Positions 14,298 through 27,958 of a stretch of DNA of 64,000 nucleotides are shown one piece after another. This DNA comes from Parus major (Eukaryota > Chordata > Aves > Passeriformes > Paridae). The stretch's first letter is position 1, and every line of letters starts with the position of its first letter. Made by a program: the position numbers and the translations under genes. The stretch is from the NCBI RefSeq assembly GCF_001522545.3, contig NC_031773.1, positions 22,828,664 to 22,892,663 on the forward strand, read 5' to 3'. The notes beneath the pieces were generated by a model that was not told where the DNA came from, did not search any database, and worked only from the letters and a program-made list of their open reading frames with translations.

Positions 14298-15948
14298 TTG
14301 GAAATGGAAAAATCTCAGTTACAGAGTCTTGAACTGGAGCACAAAAAGCTATCTGCTCGCCTCGAAGAAGAACGTGGAAAGAATAAGCATGTAGTATTGA
14401 TGCTAGTGAAAGAGTGTAAGCAGTTGTCTGGTAGAATTGTAGAAGAAGCCCAGAAACTGGAAGAAGTAATGTCAAAATTTGAAGAGGAAAAGAAAAAGGC
14501 CACTGAATTGGAGGAGTCTCTTGCAGCTGAGAAACAAAGGAGTACACAAATGGAAGCTCAAATGGAAAAGCAGCTGTCTGAGTTGGACACAGAGAGAGAG
14601 CAGTTGCGTGCCAAACTTCACAAAGAGGAAACACACACCAGTGACCTCAGAGAAGAAAGAGATAAAATGATCAAAATGATTGAGCAATTAAAAAAGGAGA
14701 ACGAAAGTAAAGCCAATCTTTCTCAGAAGAAAAGCGATAGGAGTTTTGTTTCTGTTTCAGTTGAAACAGAAGAGTCAAGTTCAAGAGCTGTTGCTTGTCA
14801 AACAGAGTCTGTAATGATGGACAGTAGCCTAGAAAATGCTAAGAAGTTGCCTTTGACTGTCTCTATAAAGCCTTCCACAGTGAGCCCGCTAGTGTCTGGC
14901 AATTCAAAAATGAATGTGTGTGCCAATGCAGCATTTGTGAAGCCTGTCTTTGATAGGCAGTCTTCATCTAGTGAACTTGTCCCTCCTATGACACCTGTTC
15001 TTGCACAGAATCAAAACAGAATTGAAGAAAATGGACCAAGTACAGGCTCATCCCCTGATTTATCAAGTAGCACTTCCCCTTTTTCAAATAGTAATACCCT
15101 TTGCACCCCCACCACACCAACTGCCACAGCTCAGAATTCCTCGCTCTCTTCATCTATACACAGTTTGCCTTCACCATCTGCCAACACTACTGGCCATCCA
15201 GGCCTAAATCCACGAGTCCAAGCAGCTAGATTTAGATTTCAGGCAAATACAAATGATCAAGACCAAAATGGAAACACAACCCAAAGCCCTCCCTCAAGGG
15301 ATGTATCCCCTACTAGTCGTGACAACCTTGCTGCCAAACAGGCGGCTCGGAATACTGTTACCCAAGTCCTTTCAAGATTCACAGGCCCTCAGAGTAGCGC
15401 TCCTACGCGGCCAGGGACATCTCATTCAGGGGAAGCTGGCACTTGCCCCCCAGTTGGTAGAATGACTTTAAAGACTCCAAGTGTATCAAGAATTGACAGA
15501 GGAAACCCTCCACCTATTCCTCCTAAAAAACCAGGGCTTTCACAAGCTCCTTCTCCACCACACCCACAGCTTAAAGTTTTAATGGATAGTAATCGGTCCC
15601 CAAATACAAGTGCAAAAACTGACAACAAAACCATGACCTCACCTCTTTCAAGTTCACCACAAGGAATCAGGGTAATAAATGAGGAAATTATTTCTAAGTC
15701 CTCACCTCAGCTGCCACCAAAACCTGCTATAGATTTATCTGTGGCACCTGCAGGCTGTGCCATACCAGCCATAGCCTCATCTCAGGTGGGTGCCTGGCCT
15801 TCCCACTTTCCTGGACTGAACCAACCTGCATGTTCAGAAAATTCCTTTGTCATTCCCACCACCATTGCCTGTAGCTCCTCCATAAACCCTGTTAGTGCTT
15901 CATCCTGTAGACCATGTGATTCAGACAGCCTCCTGGTAACAGCATCAG
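14298..15948 (+). CDS. CTTNBP2: CTTNBP2 exon 3: coiled coil, disordered region and cortactin SH3 ligands
   Basis: Giant exon of 1651 bp (phase 0 in, phase 1 out), window residues 76-626. The first ~130 residues are a charged heptad-type coiled coil ([18 protein letters not shown] onward, through [15 protein letters not shown]). The rest is Ser/Pro/Thr-rich and probably disordered. Residues 479-487, PPPIPPKKP (15507-15533), form the conserved proline motif for the cortactin SH3 domain; a second PPKP motif sits at residues 548-551 (about 15714-15725). [15 protein letters not shown] is another conserved block. The acceptor is CTTATAG|TTG; an internal ATG at 14304 is not a start. The donor is TCAG|GTAAAG at 15949, and the split glycine is completed by exon 4. 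Read-through past the donor stays open to TAG at 16032-16034. Confidence 0.97.
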
Positions 15949-16034
15949 GTAAAGGGATTGATATGCTACAAACTGTCTCCCTCAAAAATAATGTTTTGAT
16001 TTTCTTATATGTCTTGCTTGCTTTATTTATCTAG
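15949..16034 (+). other. CTTNBP2: Possible intron-3 read-through terminus of a short CTTNBP2 isoform
   Basis: If the exon 3 donor is not used, the frame continues 28 codons (counting the glycine that spans the boundary) to TAG. The tail reads [14 protein letters not shown] and then a 13-residue hydrophobic stretch [13 protein letters not shown] at the very end. AATAAA hexamers occur downstream in the intron, including 16784-16789. Short CTTNBP2 isoforms without ankyrin repeats are known in rodents; whether this tail is ever made in birds is inference only. Confidence 0.3.
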
Positions 16035-19000
16035 TAACATTCTCTTTCTTACTTTCTAAAAGCTAATATTTTTGTTTATATTTTTCCCACATTCCAGGGG
16101 TATGGGAATTCTTTTGCTGATTTAGAAATGTTATAAATAAGTTTGCTTCTTCAAGAAGTCACCATATTGATAGGTTTTTTTAAAGATAAAGAGGACTAAT
16201 GTTTAAAGTAAGTGAGCTGCAGATTAGAGTATATAAAAAAAAATCCTTTCTTTTTAATTTATTTTTGGTTAATGATAGTATTTTGGACTTCAGAATGCTT
16301 TCTCAGTCTGAAATGATGTTTTGAATATTACCTTTTCAGGAGATCTTCTATGGGATATGTATTTCAATGCTGTGTGAATCTTTTAAAGAATAGGGCATAG
16401 CTGGGATTATGGTATTCTGCTGTACAGTAGGTAATTGCACATTAAAACATGTAATTGCCTGTATAACAGTGCAGTTTCCTATATGCCCATAGAATATCTT
16501 TCATTTTTATTTCAGTTTTTCTATAGTTTTTTTTTTGTTTGTAGGCTTTGTTAATACTCATGTACAGCATCTCACAGCTTTACTTCAACAGATAGAGGCA
16601 CAGATTTACTGTTGGAGAGTTAAAATCTAACTGTTGATAATTTTAAGTCTGGAGTGAATGTGTGTATCTGCTACTCATTTTGTGTTTTGGTGGGAACTTA
16701 CTGGTGTGTCTAATGCGCCACCAGCTTCTGGGAATCTCCTTGATGGCATTAAAGTGAACAAAGACAATACTGGTCTACGTTTCAATAAATTTTAGATCTC
16801 CTGTAAAACTTTTTATCAACATTTCCCTGCTGGGATCAGTAGCACTAGAACATTAGGTAGAAGCTCCTTTTAAGCTGAACTTGGAGTGAAAATAAAAAGG
16901 AACAATTATATCCATAACACACAGTTATGGAGAACTTTAGACCTTCATCAGCATTGATGAATGTTTGAATTGTTTCAAACTTTGAACAGTTAATTCGGTT
17001 ATATTCAGTATACTGCAGTCCCTCAGAACTCTAGTCCCTGCATCATCTGTAGGGCACAAAAGCCATGCACAGCCAATCTGCTTCCAACACATAACCAGCC
17101 ACTTCCTCTTGGTAGCTGCACGACTAGCTAGTAACTGAGTTGAACTCAAGTACCAGGCCTGGGGAAGCCATTCCAAAAACTGTGTGTGGTGAAATTGAGT
17201 GTGTATATATAGAAGATTCCAGGTTTCCTATTATTAAGCAATTTTTATTCTCATTCCAATTCACTGAAGACTTTCTACCTGTATCAGTAGTCATGCCTTT
17301 AACATATGGCTGTTTCACCACACTGTCAGGATCCTCTCTCCTTTCTGAACTGTGCCATAAAAGGATGAGCTCATAAATATTATCCTTCTGTTTGTCTACT
17401 GCTCCTCAGAGCCAACAGAATTGGGATTTGATGACTGCCTATTAGTTGGCTGTTTTTCATATGGATGTCCTGAATTTTCATCTTAAATTCGTATTCCAAG
17501 ATGAGTCTGATTGCCATGTCAGATAGATCATTAGTCTCCCAGTATTTCAAATATTTTTCAAACTTAATTTGCCTTCAAGTGCTATTAGGCTCCATAACAA
17601 AATTTAAAAATACTTTAAAAAAAAAATCTCAAATTTTATGAGCAAAAAACAAATTACTGGAAAAGTCACCTTCAAAGTGAATAGTTTTTGTAAGCAAGAG
17701 ATTATCTTCCACAAACCCTACCAGCATTACTTTGGTGTATGTAACAGTATTGATACATACATTTATGTATGATACTGATATTTGGTAATAATTTAAGATA
17801 GTTATTGATTATTCTTTAGAAGAATAAATCTCATGCCTTAAAAATTAAATTACCAGTGCTTTTCTTTATAACTCCATGTATTATTTTTAATTTAGTTGGT
17901 GCTTTGAGGTATTAAATTTTTCCTTAGGAGAACAATAATTCTTTTAATTTCATTTCAGCCAAATATTTAGTAAGAGTTTCTTATGAAATGTGTGACCATT
18001 CTCAGAAAAAGTTCTCAAAGAGAGGACTTTTTGTCAAAAATTACTAGGTTTTTTTTATTTTTGAGGTTGCTTTCTTTCTCTAGCTCCCTTAACTTTTTTT
18101 TGAAGAGGCATGGAAATATTTGTTGATTTAAGTCCATTGTAATCCTCGCTCTGAACACTTGATCTTAGTACTTTGTAAGTGACACGGTTTTTTGGGAATA
18201 TTTGCAACTTCAGATGGGAAATATATCCCATGACCTAAAGTTTGCTGAGAAAGATTGCTTAAACTCTACTTAGCTGTATGCTATTTTGTTTTATTGATAT
18301 AGAGATGTTATTTTAGTATCTCCTTTACTGTCTACATACAGGCTCAGAGAACCTTAATAACTTCATCTGTAATATTCACATAAATATTCAGGAGGTTCTT
18401 TGTGTTTTACCCAAAATAATGCTTATATTTTATTGCACTTATTCCTCAATCTCTTTATGTTTTTAAGGGAATTTAATCTATTTTGGCCAAGTGTTCTACC
18501 AAACTGCAGAACTAAATTTAGAGCAACAAATATTATACAAGTATGGAAAACTTTTCCTTCAAAACTTTCAAAATATTTTTCAAAAGAAAAAAACACAGAT
18601 TTTATAAATATATATGGAAATAGAAGGATAAACCACATTTAATAACACTGGCTTTGTTAAGATAATGTCAGTAATACCTGAATTCATGCCACTTTATTCC
18701 CTTTTTTCAGCTTCTTTTTTAAGTATGACTTTTTTTGAGGTGGGAAATATCTAACAAACTACAAATACTGCTGAGACCTCCTTCCCATATCTGCATTTTC
18801 GTGTCCTCTAGGCATGGAATCAGTTAGTTTTATTAATGGTCTGGTTGGTTTTTATATGTTTTATTTACTTTTTTTTCAGAAAATGTTTAGAATTTCAATT
18901 TTACATTCAATTAAAGCAGAGTATGGTTAAATCTTTTTCATATTTTATTATATAGTAAGTAGTGAGCTTCAGTCAGAATTTTTTTATCTTTTTAACAACA

Positions 19001-22000
19001 GTGGCAAACAATTTTAACATATTAAAGGACATTAACAGAATCTTTCATTTTTAGATTTTTTTTGTTTGTCAATAAATTCATGCTTCTTTCTTATGGTGGA
19101 GTCAAAAGAATCGATAATAACCTAATCACTAAAGTATTATATTTATTAATTTTAAAAGAGTTTCCTAGTTAGATCAGCTTTCTTTAGGAACATATCAAGA
19201 GTCTGATTTTCAGTGAGGTGGCATCTTGGTTCTAAGAAGAGGAACTATTAAGAGCAAACGTAAAATGGGAGCTCTGATCCTGTCATTTATGCATTCTGCT
19301 AAAGTAATGTGATCGTATCTTCTTTTAGAGACGGGCTATTGTGTACCACATATTGTTCTTTTCATCCCTGGTAGGAAAAGACATGGGCCTTCATCATTAA
19401 TGTTAAGCAGACTGCACATGGAGACATTACAATGAACATTTATGGCCTGATTCAAAATCTGTGGCAGTGTTTTCATTAACTTCAGCAGCCTTTGAATCGG
19501 TGCCAAAATGCTTCTGCTCTGTTTGGATTTCTACAGTTCAATGACTGTAAGATTTCAAAATGGAAACAAATGTAGGCGTTTGGATTATCATACCCCTGGG
19601 ATTTCTGCTTTCACTTTCTTCTTACTTTTGTGCTTTCTATGTCACTCTTCAATTAAATATTTTTTTTTATTTTGCTCATTCCTCTAATGATTGATTTATT
19701 CTGTCTTTACAATTGGCTTTGAAGATAAAAGTGTATGTGGCAGGGGGTGAAGGACTGACCTAGGCTCTGAAATTAACCATCTCACATTCTGAAGCTGATG
19801 CCAGAAGCTGTTTTTGTCTGTCCCTCTGCCCTCCATCATTGCATGCCCTACAAGCTTTCACAGATGCTTCACATTTCCCAACTTTTTGCATCTGTAATGG
19901 TCTTCCCTTATTTATTGGTATCTTCCAATGTTGGTGCATTTTGTTGATGACTAATTGAATTTTATTATACTGCTTCACATTGATAATAGAATGTAAAGTT
20001 GTATTTGTGTCATTGCTTATTTTTGTATCTTTATCAGTAGAAGGTTTTCATTTAATGGTAACCTACTATAATGAATTTCATCACTGAATTGCAACAACAT
20101 ATTTTTCTTTCCAGGGAGCTGAAATGAAAATTAAGATGTGACATTAAAAATTTTCTTTCATTTTGGCCTTTCTCTTAAGGATGCCCCAAGAACAAGCAAA
20201 CAAACAAGCAAATAAACTACATCAAAAATTGCACTTTTTTTAAAAGGGAAGGAAACCCAAATACTATTAATATTACTCAAATTCCAGTGTTACTTGGATG
20301 TTACATTGTAGTAACTGCAGTGCCATCTTGGCAATATTCACTGTCAGTTAACTACCACAAGAACAGTAAAAACTACACAAGTACTATTTAAAAAACATGA
20401 ATAGATGTACAGCAACAGCTGCAGCACAGTTAGTTTTAAAGAATAACAAAAGGCTGGAAAAATAAAACCATTTTCACAATGGAAAGGAATGCCATAAGTT
20501 TTTCTTTGGACCTTAGTGAATTTTGTAAGAGTGAACTGTTCTCAAATGCTAGAAGTTGAAGACAATATATTTTCTTGCCACTTAAAGGATACAGTTTAAT
20601 TTGTATGTTGCTTATTGGTTTTTTTTATAAACTTCAGAAACCCTCAAAATCCTCTGATTAAAATTATTGGAGAAATAAGTATTACTAAAAGTATTAATAG
20701 TAAGAAGGTAGCTTCAGAATTGAAGTTATAAGAAGATGTATGGAGTTCATTTTACAATTTTTCTTTGGTTTAAATTTGGATTTAAAAGGTAACTTCATAG
20801 CTACAGTGTTCACTTCTTACAGTGAATATGTATTTAATAATAAGCTAATGATATTGGGAAAATACTGAAAATACGTTTCCTTTAGATACTTAAAAAGTAA
20901 ACTTAATTTAAATTGACAGATTTAGCTTATTTTAGAAACAAATTTGAAAATACTCCAATCCTTTTTTGTTGGTTTTTTGTTGTTTTTTTTTTTAGTGGAA
21001 TCAAACAATGTATTCTTCATTAGTGTTGCTCAGATGATAAATTCTTGTGTAAGTCTTGATTAATTAAAAAGTATCAAGATACTACAAGGTGCCCAGTCTG
21101 TTGTTTCTGTAGGTTTCTGTTGGTAATATCCATATTTGATTTTGTTTTCCAAAATGTGGAGCAGATCATCCCAGTATGGTACTGCTACTACCACATACTT
21201 TTTCTAGTTCAAGATAGAACTTACTAGCTTGAATGGAACTGAAACTAATGCCCTGTAGCTTTTCTTCAGTCTCAGGCATTTCAAAACCACATTAAAAGCT
21301 GCATTAACTTGCTTTATATCAGATTTCAGCCTCAAATAGTAGCCTGTTTATGGCCACAGAAGGCAAAGTTAGTTATTCAAGAAATAAGTGTAATGTGTAT
21401 TTTCTAAAGGAAATAGTGAAAATATGAAAAAAAAAAAAAAGTCTTTCTCCTATTTTCTCTTGCAGTCTTTGATCAAGAAAGAATGCACAAAATATTCCAT
21501 GCCTTAAGCAGCAAACTTCATATTCTTAACAAAGTCCCTACTAAAGCCGATAAGTAGTCAACAGAACACTTAACCACAACTTCTAAGCTTTCAGAGTTTT
21601 GGACTGAATAGTCTTTGTTAATGGAGTGACTTGAAAGCTTTCATCTATGAATTTTATATAACCTGTTATTCATTCCCATTGGAGAATTTTATGATATATT
21701 GTTTAAGTATCATTGAGTAAAAGGAATGCTACCTTAATGGAGGGTTTCATAATAAATGTATTTTTCTGTATTATTTGTGTAAATGATTTCTACGTGTGTT
21801 TTCAAACTTTCTGAAAGACATCTGAAATCATTAAAGGCTCTCTGTGCAATTTATTTTTATAACTACATGTGAGTTATATAAATACTAAAGTTTGCCATAA
21901 GGAGGATAAAGTTACACATAAAAGTATGTACTTTGTTTTGAAAACTTTTCTATAAATACTTTAAAAAAATCTTCCCAGCATATTGCAAATAAATTAAAAC

Positions 22001-22308
22001 TTGTCTAAAACTTTTGTAAATTTTGATAATATACCTTTTTTTGAGACATCCAGATGCTACTACAGTTCACAAGTTTCACATTGACATTTTGTAGTGAAGT
22101 CCTGTGCATTTGTATTAATAAGTGTCACCCGAGAATGCAGCTTTCATTCTTTAGGATACCTTCTAATGTGTAGACAAAGCACTATCACAAAACTTTTGCT
22201 AAATTAATGAATGCAGTCGTTTTGAAAATATTTTTTAACACTTAAAAGAACACAGAAAATGCAGGGCTTTATTTATGTGTCTCTAACTTCTGTTGCTTTA
22301 ACTCACAG
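15949..22308 (+). other. CTTNBP2: Intron 3 of CTTNBP2
   Basis: About 6.4 kb of AT-rich sequence. Apart from the in-frame read-through at its start, I see no exon, RNA gene or recognisable transposon. Several poly-T/poly-A runs occur (for example near 17618-17626, 20988 and 21428). It ends TTAACTCACAG. Confidence 0.9.
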
Positions 22309-22512
22309 GCTGGTCTTCCTCCCTAACCCCTTTGTTAACAAGTGGTGGTCCTGTCCCCCTGGGTGGCAGGCCCACCCTTCTTCACCAAGCTGCTGCCCAG
22401 GGAAATGTCACTTTATTATCAATGCTGCTTAATGAAGAAGGACTGGACATTAATTACTCTTGTGAAGATGGCTATTCTGCCTTGTATTCTGCTGCTACGA
22501 ATGGACATACAG
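22309..22512 (+). CDS. CTTNBP2: CTTNBP2 exon 4: linker, ankyrin repeat 1 and start of 2
   Basis: 204 bp, phase 1 in and phase 1 out, window residues 626-693. After [10 protein letters not shown] comes ankyrin repeat 1 ([20 protein letters not shown] then [15 protein letters not shown]), followed by the start of repeat 2 ([13 protein letters not shown]). The [11 protein letters not shown] and [11 protein letters not shown] cores fit the ankyrin consensus T.LH.AA..G. The donor is ACAG|GTAAAT. This exon begins the long-isoform-specific part of the protein. Confidence 0.96.
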
Positions 22513-25500
22513 GTAAATGATACTAAGATCTAGTATGGCATCCGTGTAAACAAGTGAAAGCTTACTTCATAAGTTTTTAATATTCAATTAGGTCAAATGC
22601 ATTCTTCTTAAAAATGTGAAATTGAAAGCGAGATGTATGTGTTATATTACGAAAGTCATGGTATAGCATATATATAAGCAATGGTTCTTGAAGCAGAATT
22701 TTGGAACTAAAAAAGCATTTGAAACACAAAAGAATGGTAGCATTCTGCAGGAACATCCATTCTAATTCTCCACTTATATAAAAAGGTATATATACAGGTA
22801 TATATATTGATATACATATATATAGATATATAGATATATATAGATATACATATATACACAGATATAGATATACAGGTACTATCACCCAGTATTCTGTGAA
22901 AAAAATAAAGATCTTTTGTAGCAATAGGAGCTTGAAAAGAAGAACTTTACAGGGAGTAAGCAGCAAATAGATGGTCATCAGGGTTTTGATCTTCTGCAGC
23001 AGCAGTGAAAATGATGGAAGATAGGGTCAGAATAGTGTGTTACTTGGGAAATAAATGAACTGTCTTTATTTTTGAACTAAATGAAATGGCCCTCATTTAG
23101 TACTTAGGCTTTCCTGAAAAAATTAAGAGGGTTTTTTGTTTTCTCCCATGACCCCAACCCTCCTCCATATTGAGGAAGTAGCATTTCTGAGCCTTTCAAC
23201 AGTCAGTCTTCATATTTTATGAACATACTTATGAAATGCAGCAGGTATCTTACTAAGAGAGAATTAATTTCATTGATTCAAACTCCTAGCAATAATTTTC
23301 AGACTTTTCACACAAGGCTCTCAAATAGCTGTGGTTTTTTTAAATGTCCAGTGCACGTTACTATAGCTTTTCTACCTACATGAAAACCTTCAGATTCTTA
23401 TATTGCAAGTGGTATCATTATGCTGTTTTAAACACTAAAGATGAAATCCAGCAATACCAATGGAAAATATTCCATTAAATTTTAGTAAATTCAAAATTTT
23501 ATTTCAGAGTAGAAGGTGGAACATAGTCTCATTAAAGCCACTGCTTTCAAGAGTACTTTGTGGTTTTATTTAATAAAATATTTATGAGTGACACAATTAC
23601 AAACCCTTGATCCAGTGTTCCAGATAGTCCATAGAGACACTATTTCATAATTCTTTTCAAGTATTTAAACAATAACACAAAAGTTAGGATACAAAATCTG
23701 CAGATAGGCAGATGGTGTACATTTTTCTCACAGGTTCAGGGTTAATTTTGCTACCTGGCATAGCAAAGAAGGAATTTTCATTTTGCTCAAATTGGTATAT
23801 TTTGTCTTTGCTTCCTAGGGCTATGGGTTTTTTTTGTAGAAATGTCTGGGTCTTTTCACCTGAGTTTCTTTCCTTTGCCAAGACCTTTAAAATAGTGAAA
23901 AAATACTTTTTTTTCCCTTTGGTGAATTTTTCGTTTTTTCAATTTGTTATCTGCAGTGTTATGAATCCAAGTTAATTATATTGTGTGGATTTATTATTCT
24001 CCCCTCACTGAATGGATGTTTGGTGTATTCTTCTAGGCTTACATCCAGTTATCATTGCTGAGATTTTGGGAGACCACAATTGACCCAATTCTTCTTTATT
24101 CATTGTATTCTAAAATTGCTTCAAAGCGAATGATTTTCAGTTACAATTACTGAGCAGCTTCTACTAACAGCAAAGGCAATTTGGTTCCTCATTTTATTGT
24201 CAAAATTTCAAATAAGAAAGACACTTAGATAGAATAGAATTGTGAAAACACAATAACAAAAAGCAAACATATGCATATGCACCCTGTAATTGTTTAGTAT
24301 GTTTTATTTTTTGAGATAAAAACAGAGGTTATAGTGTTGTTCTAATATTTATAGTTGACAAGATGTGAAAAATATTTTGTTGTTCAAATCATCACATTTC
24401 AGCAACTAAATGGATTATATGAACTCTGAATGAGAGAATTACACAGCCAGCAGTGTTGATGTCTCCTTAATAAATTATATGAAAATTGAAAGTTTCAGAT
24501 TTATAAAATTTTTGGAGAAATATTTTTGTTCTTAACTTTATTATATAATCATTTTTCATTACTTTTAGTTTGTTTTCAAGTGAATGGATATATGTAGCAA
24601 TTCAAAGTGGAGATTTTTAAAAACAAGTTTCTATTTAAATTATATAGGCTTAAGAAAGGATGTATAGAAATAAATGTTTTTAAAAGTCCTTTATAAAACC
24701 TCTTTTTAACTAGCTAGGTTGAAAGAAATTACACTGGTATCATTTTAAGGATAAAATAATTTATTGTTCAAATTTTTCAGTGTGTTGAGTTGTGTTGCCT
24801 ATGCTGGTGGGTGCTCACACCATGATTTAATTTATTAACAGTATTTTCAAAGTTGACCCAGTGACTTTGAGATTTCTAAGTCAACTAAGCAGATTTTCCT
24901 ATTTCTCCTGGAAAAAAAATTGCCAGAAGAAAAGAATAACTTTAGAATTTATAAAAGCCAGCATAATGAACCCTTAGAAATACCATGGTTCAGAGATTCT
25001 GGGAAGAGTGTAAAGTGAATGATCCCCAAACATTTTCAGTGGAGAAATACAGTATTTGAGATGTGTAGATAACTAGAGTGGTAGAGCACATTGTAACCAG
25101 CATGGTGGCAGAAGCTGTTACATGCTGTCAGCCCATACTGTAGAAAAATTTGAGTTACATGAGAAAAGAGTATTGAAATATTCTGTCCTAATCAATCCTA
25201 ATTGCAAAATGTGTGGTTTTCCTGTTTGGCAACAGTTGCCTTTTGAAAGCTGCAGCAGAGGGTTTGTCCAGCACATGAGGTTAATAGCAGATGCTTTGTT
25301 TCCAACACACACTGTCCCTAATTCTGTAGGTCTGAATTTCATCCTAAAAATATAGACTTCCATTGTATTTGGACGGACATGAGGAAATGGTTAATTTCAT
25401 GGTTCAACCACTAGATTGGGATAGCTGAACAGGTTGTCTTGTCAGACTGTCTTGGTTTTACCATTAGCAAAGAAGGAACCACTTCAGGTCTTTTGTGTGC

Positions 25501-27858
25501 TTAATAACAGTAGTTCTCTTAGCTAGCAGATCTACATAGGTGTATGATGTTGCAAATCATGGCCATTCTCTGCCACAAAGAGGTGGAGGACACAATGAAA
25601 CTAAGAGTTTCTGAATCTGAGAGATTTTGAGAAGATAATATCCTTTGGACTCAGCTGTGTGCTAATCATATGCATTTATGGTGTAATAGATTCTCTTCTA
25701 TCCTGAGTATTTGGAGGCTGTGGCACTCTGATAGGAAAAAACTGGAAGGATGTGGGAAGTAGAAAGGAGTGAGGTGCAGAAACATACAGCTACATGGAGT
25801 CTGCTTTGTCAAGCCACCGGATGTATCTGCATGATGTTTGCCAACACTCTGGAAGAACTAACTACCCAGCTGTGGTGGAGAGCACTAAAATCTCCAGGTG
25901 TTTGTCTTAATTTGCTTCCATGTTTTGCTTTTGCTATGACCAAAAATTTTAACTTAGTGGCACCAATGTCTGTCTAGAGCCTGCCCTTCCACCCAGTACT
26001 CCTCACTGCTGCTTACTTTAGCAGACCAGAGTGAACTGGAGTGAATGAGCCTGGATTGACCCAAATTACCCTTCTCCAAATCCCAGTAAAAACTCCATCC
26101 AGAAGACCCAGGCTTCTTGGAGATAATTGCTATTTTACTTGATGTGCCACAAGAACGGGTCATGTGGAGCTTACTAGCTCACATGTTCTGCCTTATGCAA
26201 GTAGCTGTATTTCCTCATGGTCACACTTATCCCTAAGAATAAAAAGCTGTTTTCAGAAGCAGTATTTTCATAGAGATAAGCTCCATCAGAAGCAGTATTT
26301 ATACAGACATAACCTACCACTGGAATGATCTGCTGGTCAATAAGTGTGAATTAACCTTGCCTTTCTAGACAGGTGGTCTTGTTCTGTGTGTTCATGGCTT
26401 TTGCATGGCTAACATATGCTTTATGAAGAGACAGCAAAGTATTCTGGCCAAATACTTGAAACTTCTAGATGGAAATGTTTTCAACATCCCTCATAAACTT
26501 TAAGAGTATTTTAGGATGTCAAACAGGAATCTGTATTTTCAAGTTAATAATTTAATATAGGACCGGGATGAACAATGGAAAGAAGGAAAACAGATAAGTC
26601 ATTCTTAGCAGAGTATTTTTGTGTTAAAAAGTGAATGAAAATATAACTTTATTTTAAGTAGTACTATCTTACAATTGGGGGGACTTGGTAAGTTAGTTAA
26701 CAGAAAGCTTTTTTATGACTTAAAAAAAATTACAGGTCAAGTCCTGGTAACTAACCATGTTACAGACAACCAACTTTACAACAACAAAAAATAATTTCAC
26801 ATCAGATTGCTTGCTTCAAAATTAAAGAATGCTAATTTGCAACATAACTTAGAGTGTTTTAAAATCTTGTTGCTTAATGTTAAATTACTCAATCAATTCC
26901 ACAACATCTGTGTTAGTATTCAAAAAAATTGTAACAGGAGTAAATAAATTGAAGAATGGTTTAGACTAGTCAGATTTCTAAGTAGTTCTTAATATATGTT
27001 TGGTTCTGATACCTAAAATTCACTAACAAAACTTGGCTTCAGGATTTTACTGAGTGCTGGAACAGTATGCATTAAGCTTGCTCAGAAATCAGGTCAGGAG
27101 TTTGTAATTGGTATTGTAGCTGAGCTTATTTTCCAAGTAGTAGTTTCAGTTACAAAAGACTTGTTTTATTTTGGTCTGGAGCCAGTTTCAAGAATGAGGA
27201 ACATATCAACTGTTTTCTTCAAAGTTAATTGCATCAAATGATTTACCAATTTGTGGATGAAAAGCAGTCTAATTACTATGTAATTAATTATCTGAAATTA
27301 GCTGTAGGGATGATGGAATCAGGCTTGTACTATTTTTAGCATGTGGTTTTGGAAATATATGAATGGCAATGGTTTGGGGAGATTAGAGTTTGTCAGCTAA
27401 TTTTATTTGTCATTGCAGTCACAAGTCGAAGTGTCTTAAAATAAGACTGACCAGTGTGTTGCTTGAGGTCTGTGTGGCTTGTGAACATCTCCCCTGTGGC
27501 TGTCATATTTGTCACGACTGCCAGTAGGCAGTGATGCCTTCAGGGCCTCCTGGATAAGTCAGATTCCCCACTTGGGAGGTAAAATAGCTAGTACTGTGGG
27601 AGTTGCCTGCAGTGGCATGTGTTTGAATCCCAGCAGAACCCAACCCAATCCCTTTTTACAAAAGGGTGCTGATGCCCCTGGGAGGCAGTTCTCATCTCTC
27701 TCCTGCAAACTTCTTCCTGAGCTTTCATTTCAGTCCCCTAAGGTGTGATGTGTAGTCCAAAAGACTGGCTGATTGCTGCCCTTGAGCAGACTTTAGCCTC
27801 TGGTAGTTTTAACCACTAGCTCTTGTTGACTCATTCTATGGTTTTGCTCCATTTATAG
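22513..27858 (+). other. CTTNBP2: Intron 4 of CTTNBP2
   Basis: AT-rich intron with a TA/GATA-type microsatellite at ~22779-22876. The remainder shows no recognisable exon or transposon. A small direct repeat TCAGAAGCAGTATTT occurs at 26252-26266 and 26286-26300. The acceptor is ATTTATAG at 27858. Confidence 0.9.
22779..22876. repeat. TA/GATATA microsatellite
   Basis: Imperfect TATATA/GATATA array of roughly 100 bp in intron 4. An open frame on the minus strand across it (Tyr/Ile-rich) is just the translated repeat. Confidence 0.9.
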
Positions 27859-27958
27859 ATTGTGTGAGATTGCTGCTGGCTGCAGAAGCACAAGTTGACG
27901 CTGCTGACAAAAATGGCTTTACACCCTTGTGTTCAGCAGTTGCTCAGGGACATGTCAA
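27859..27958 (+). CDS. CTTNBP2: CTTNBP2 exon 5: ankyrin repeats 2-3
   Basis: 100 bp, phase 1 in, phase 2 out, residues 694-726. It encodes [20 protein letters not shown] (end of repeat 2) and [13 protein letters not shown] (start of repeat 3). The flanks are TTTATAG|AT and CAA|GTAAGTG, a full consensus donor. Confidence 0.95.

Noticed and set aside
14275..14687. Several overlapping minus-strand ORFs opposite exon 3
   Set aside because: They are antisense shadows of the Glu/Lys-rich coiled coil, giving Phe/Ser/Leu-rich frames with no independent signal.
22577..22978. 133-codon minus-strand ORF rich in Tyr/Ile
   Set aside because: It is mostly the translation of the TA/GATA microsatellite in intron 4 and has no family resemblance.
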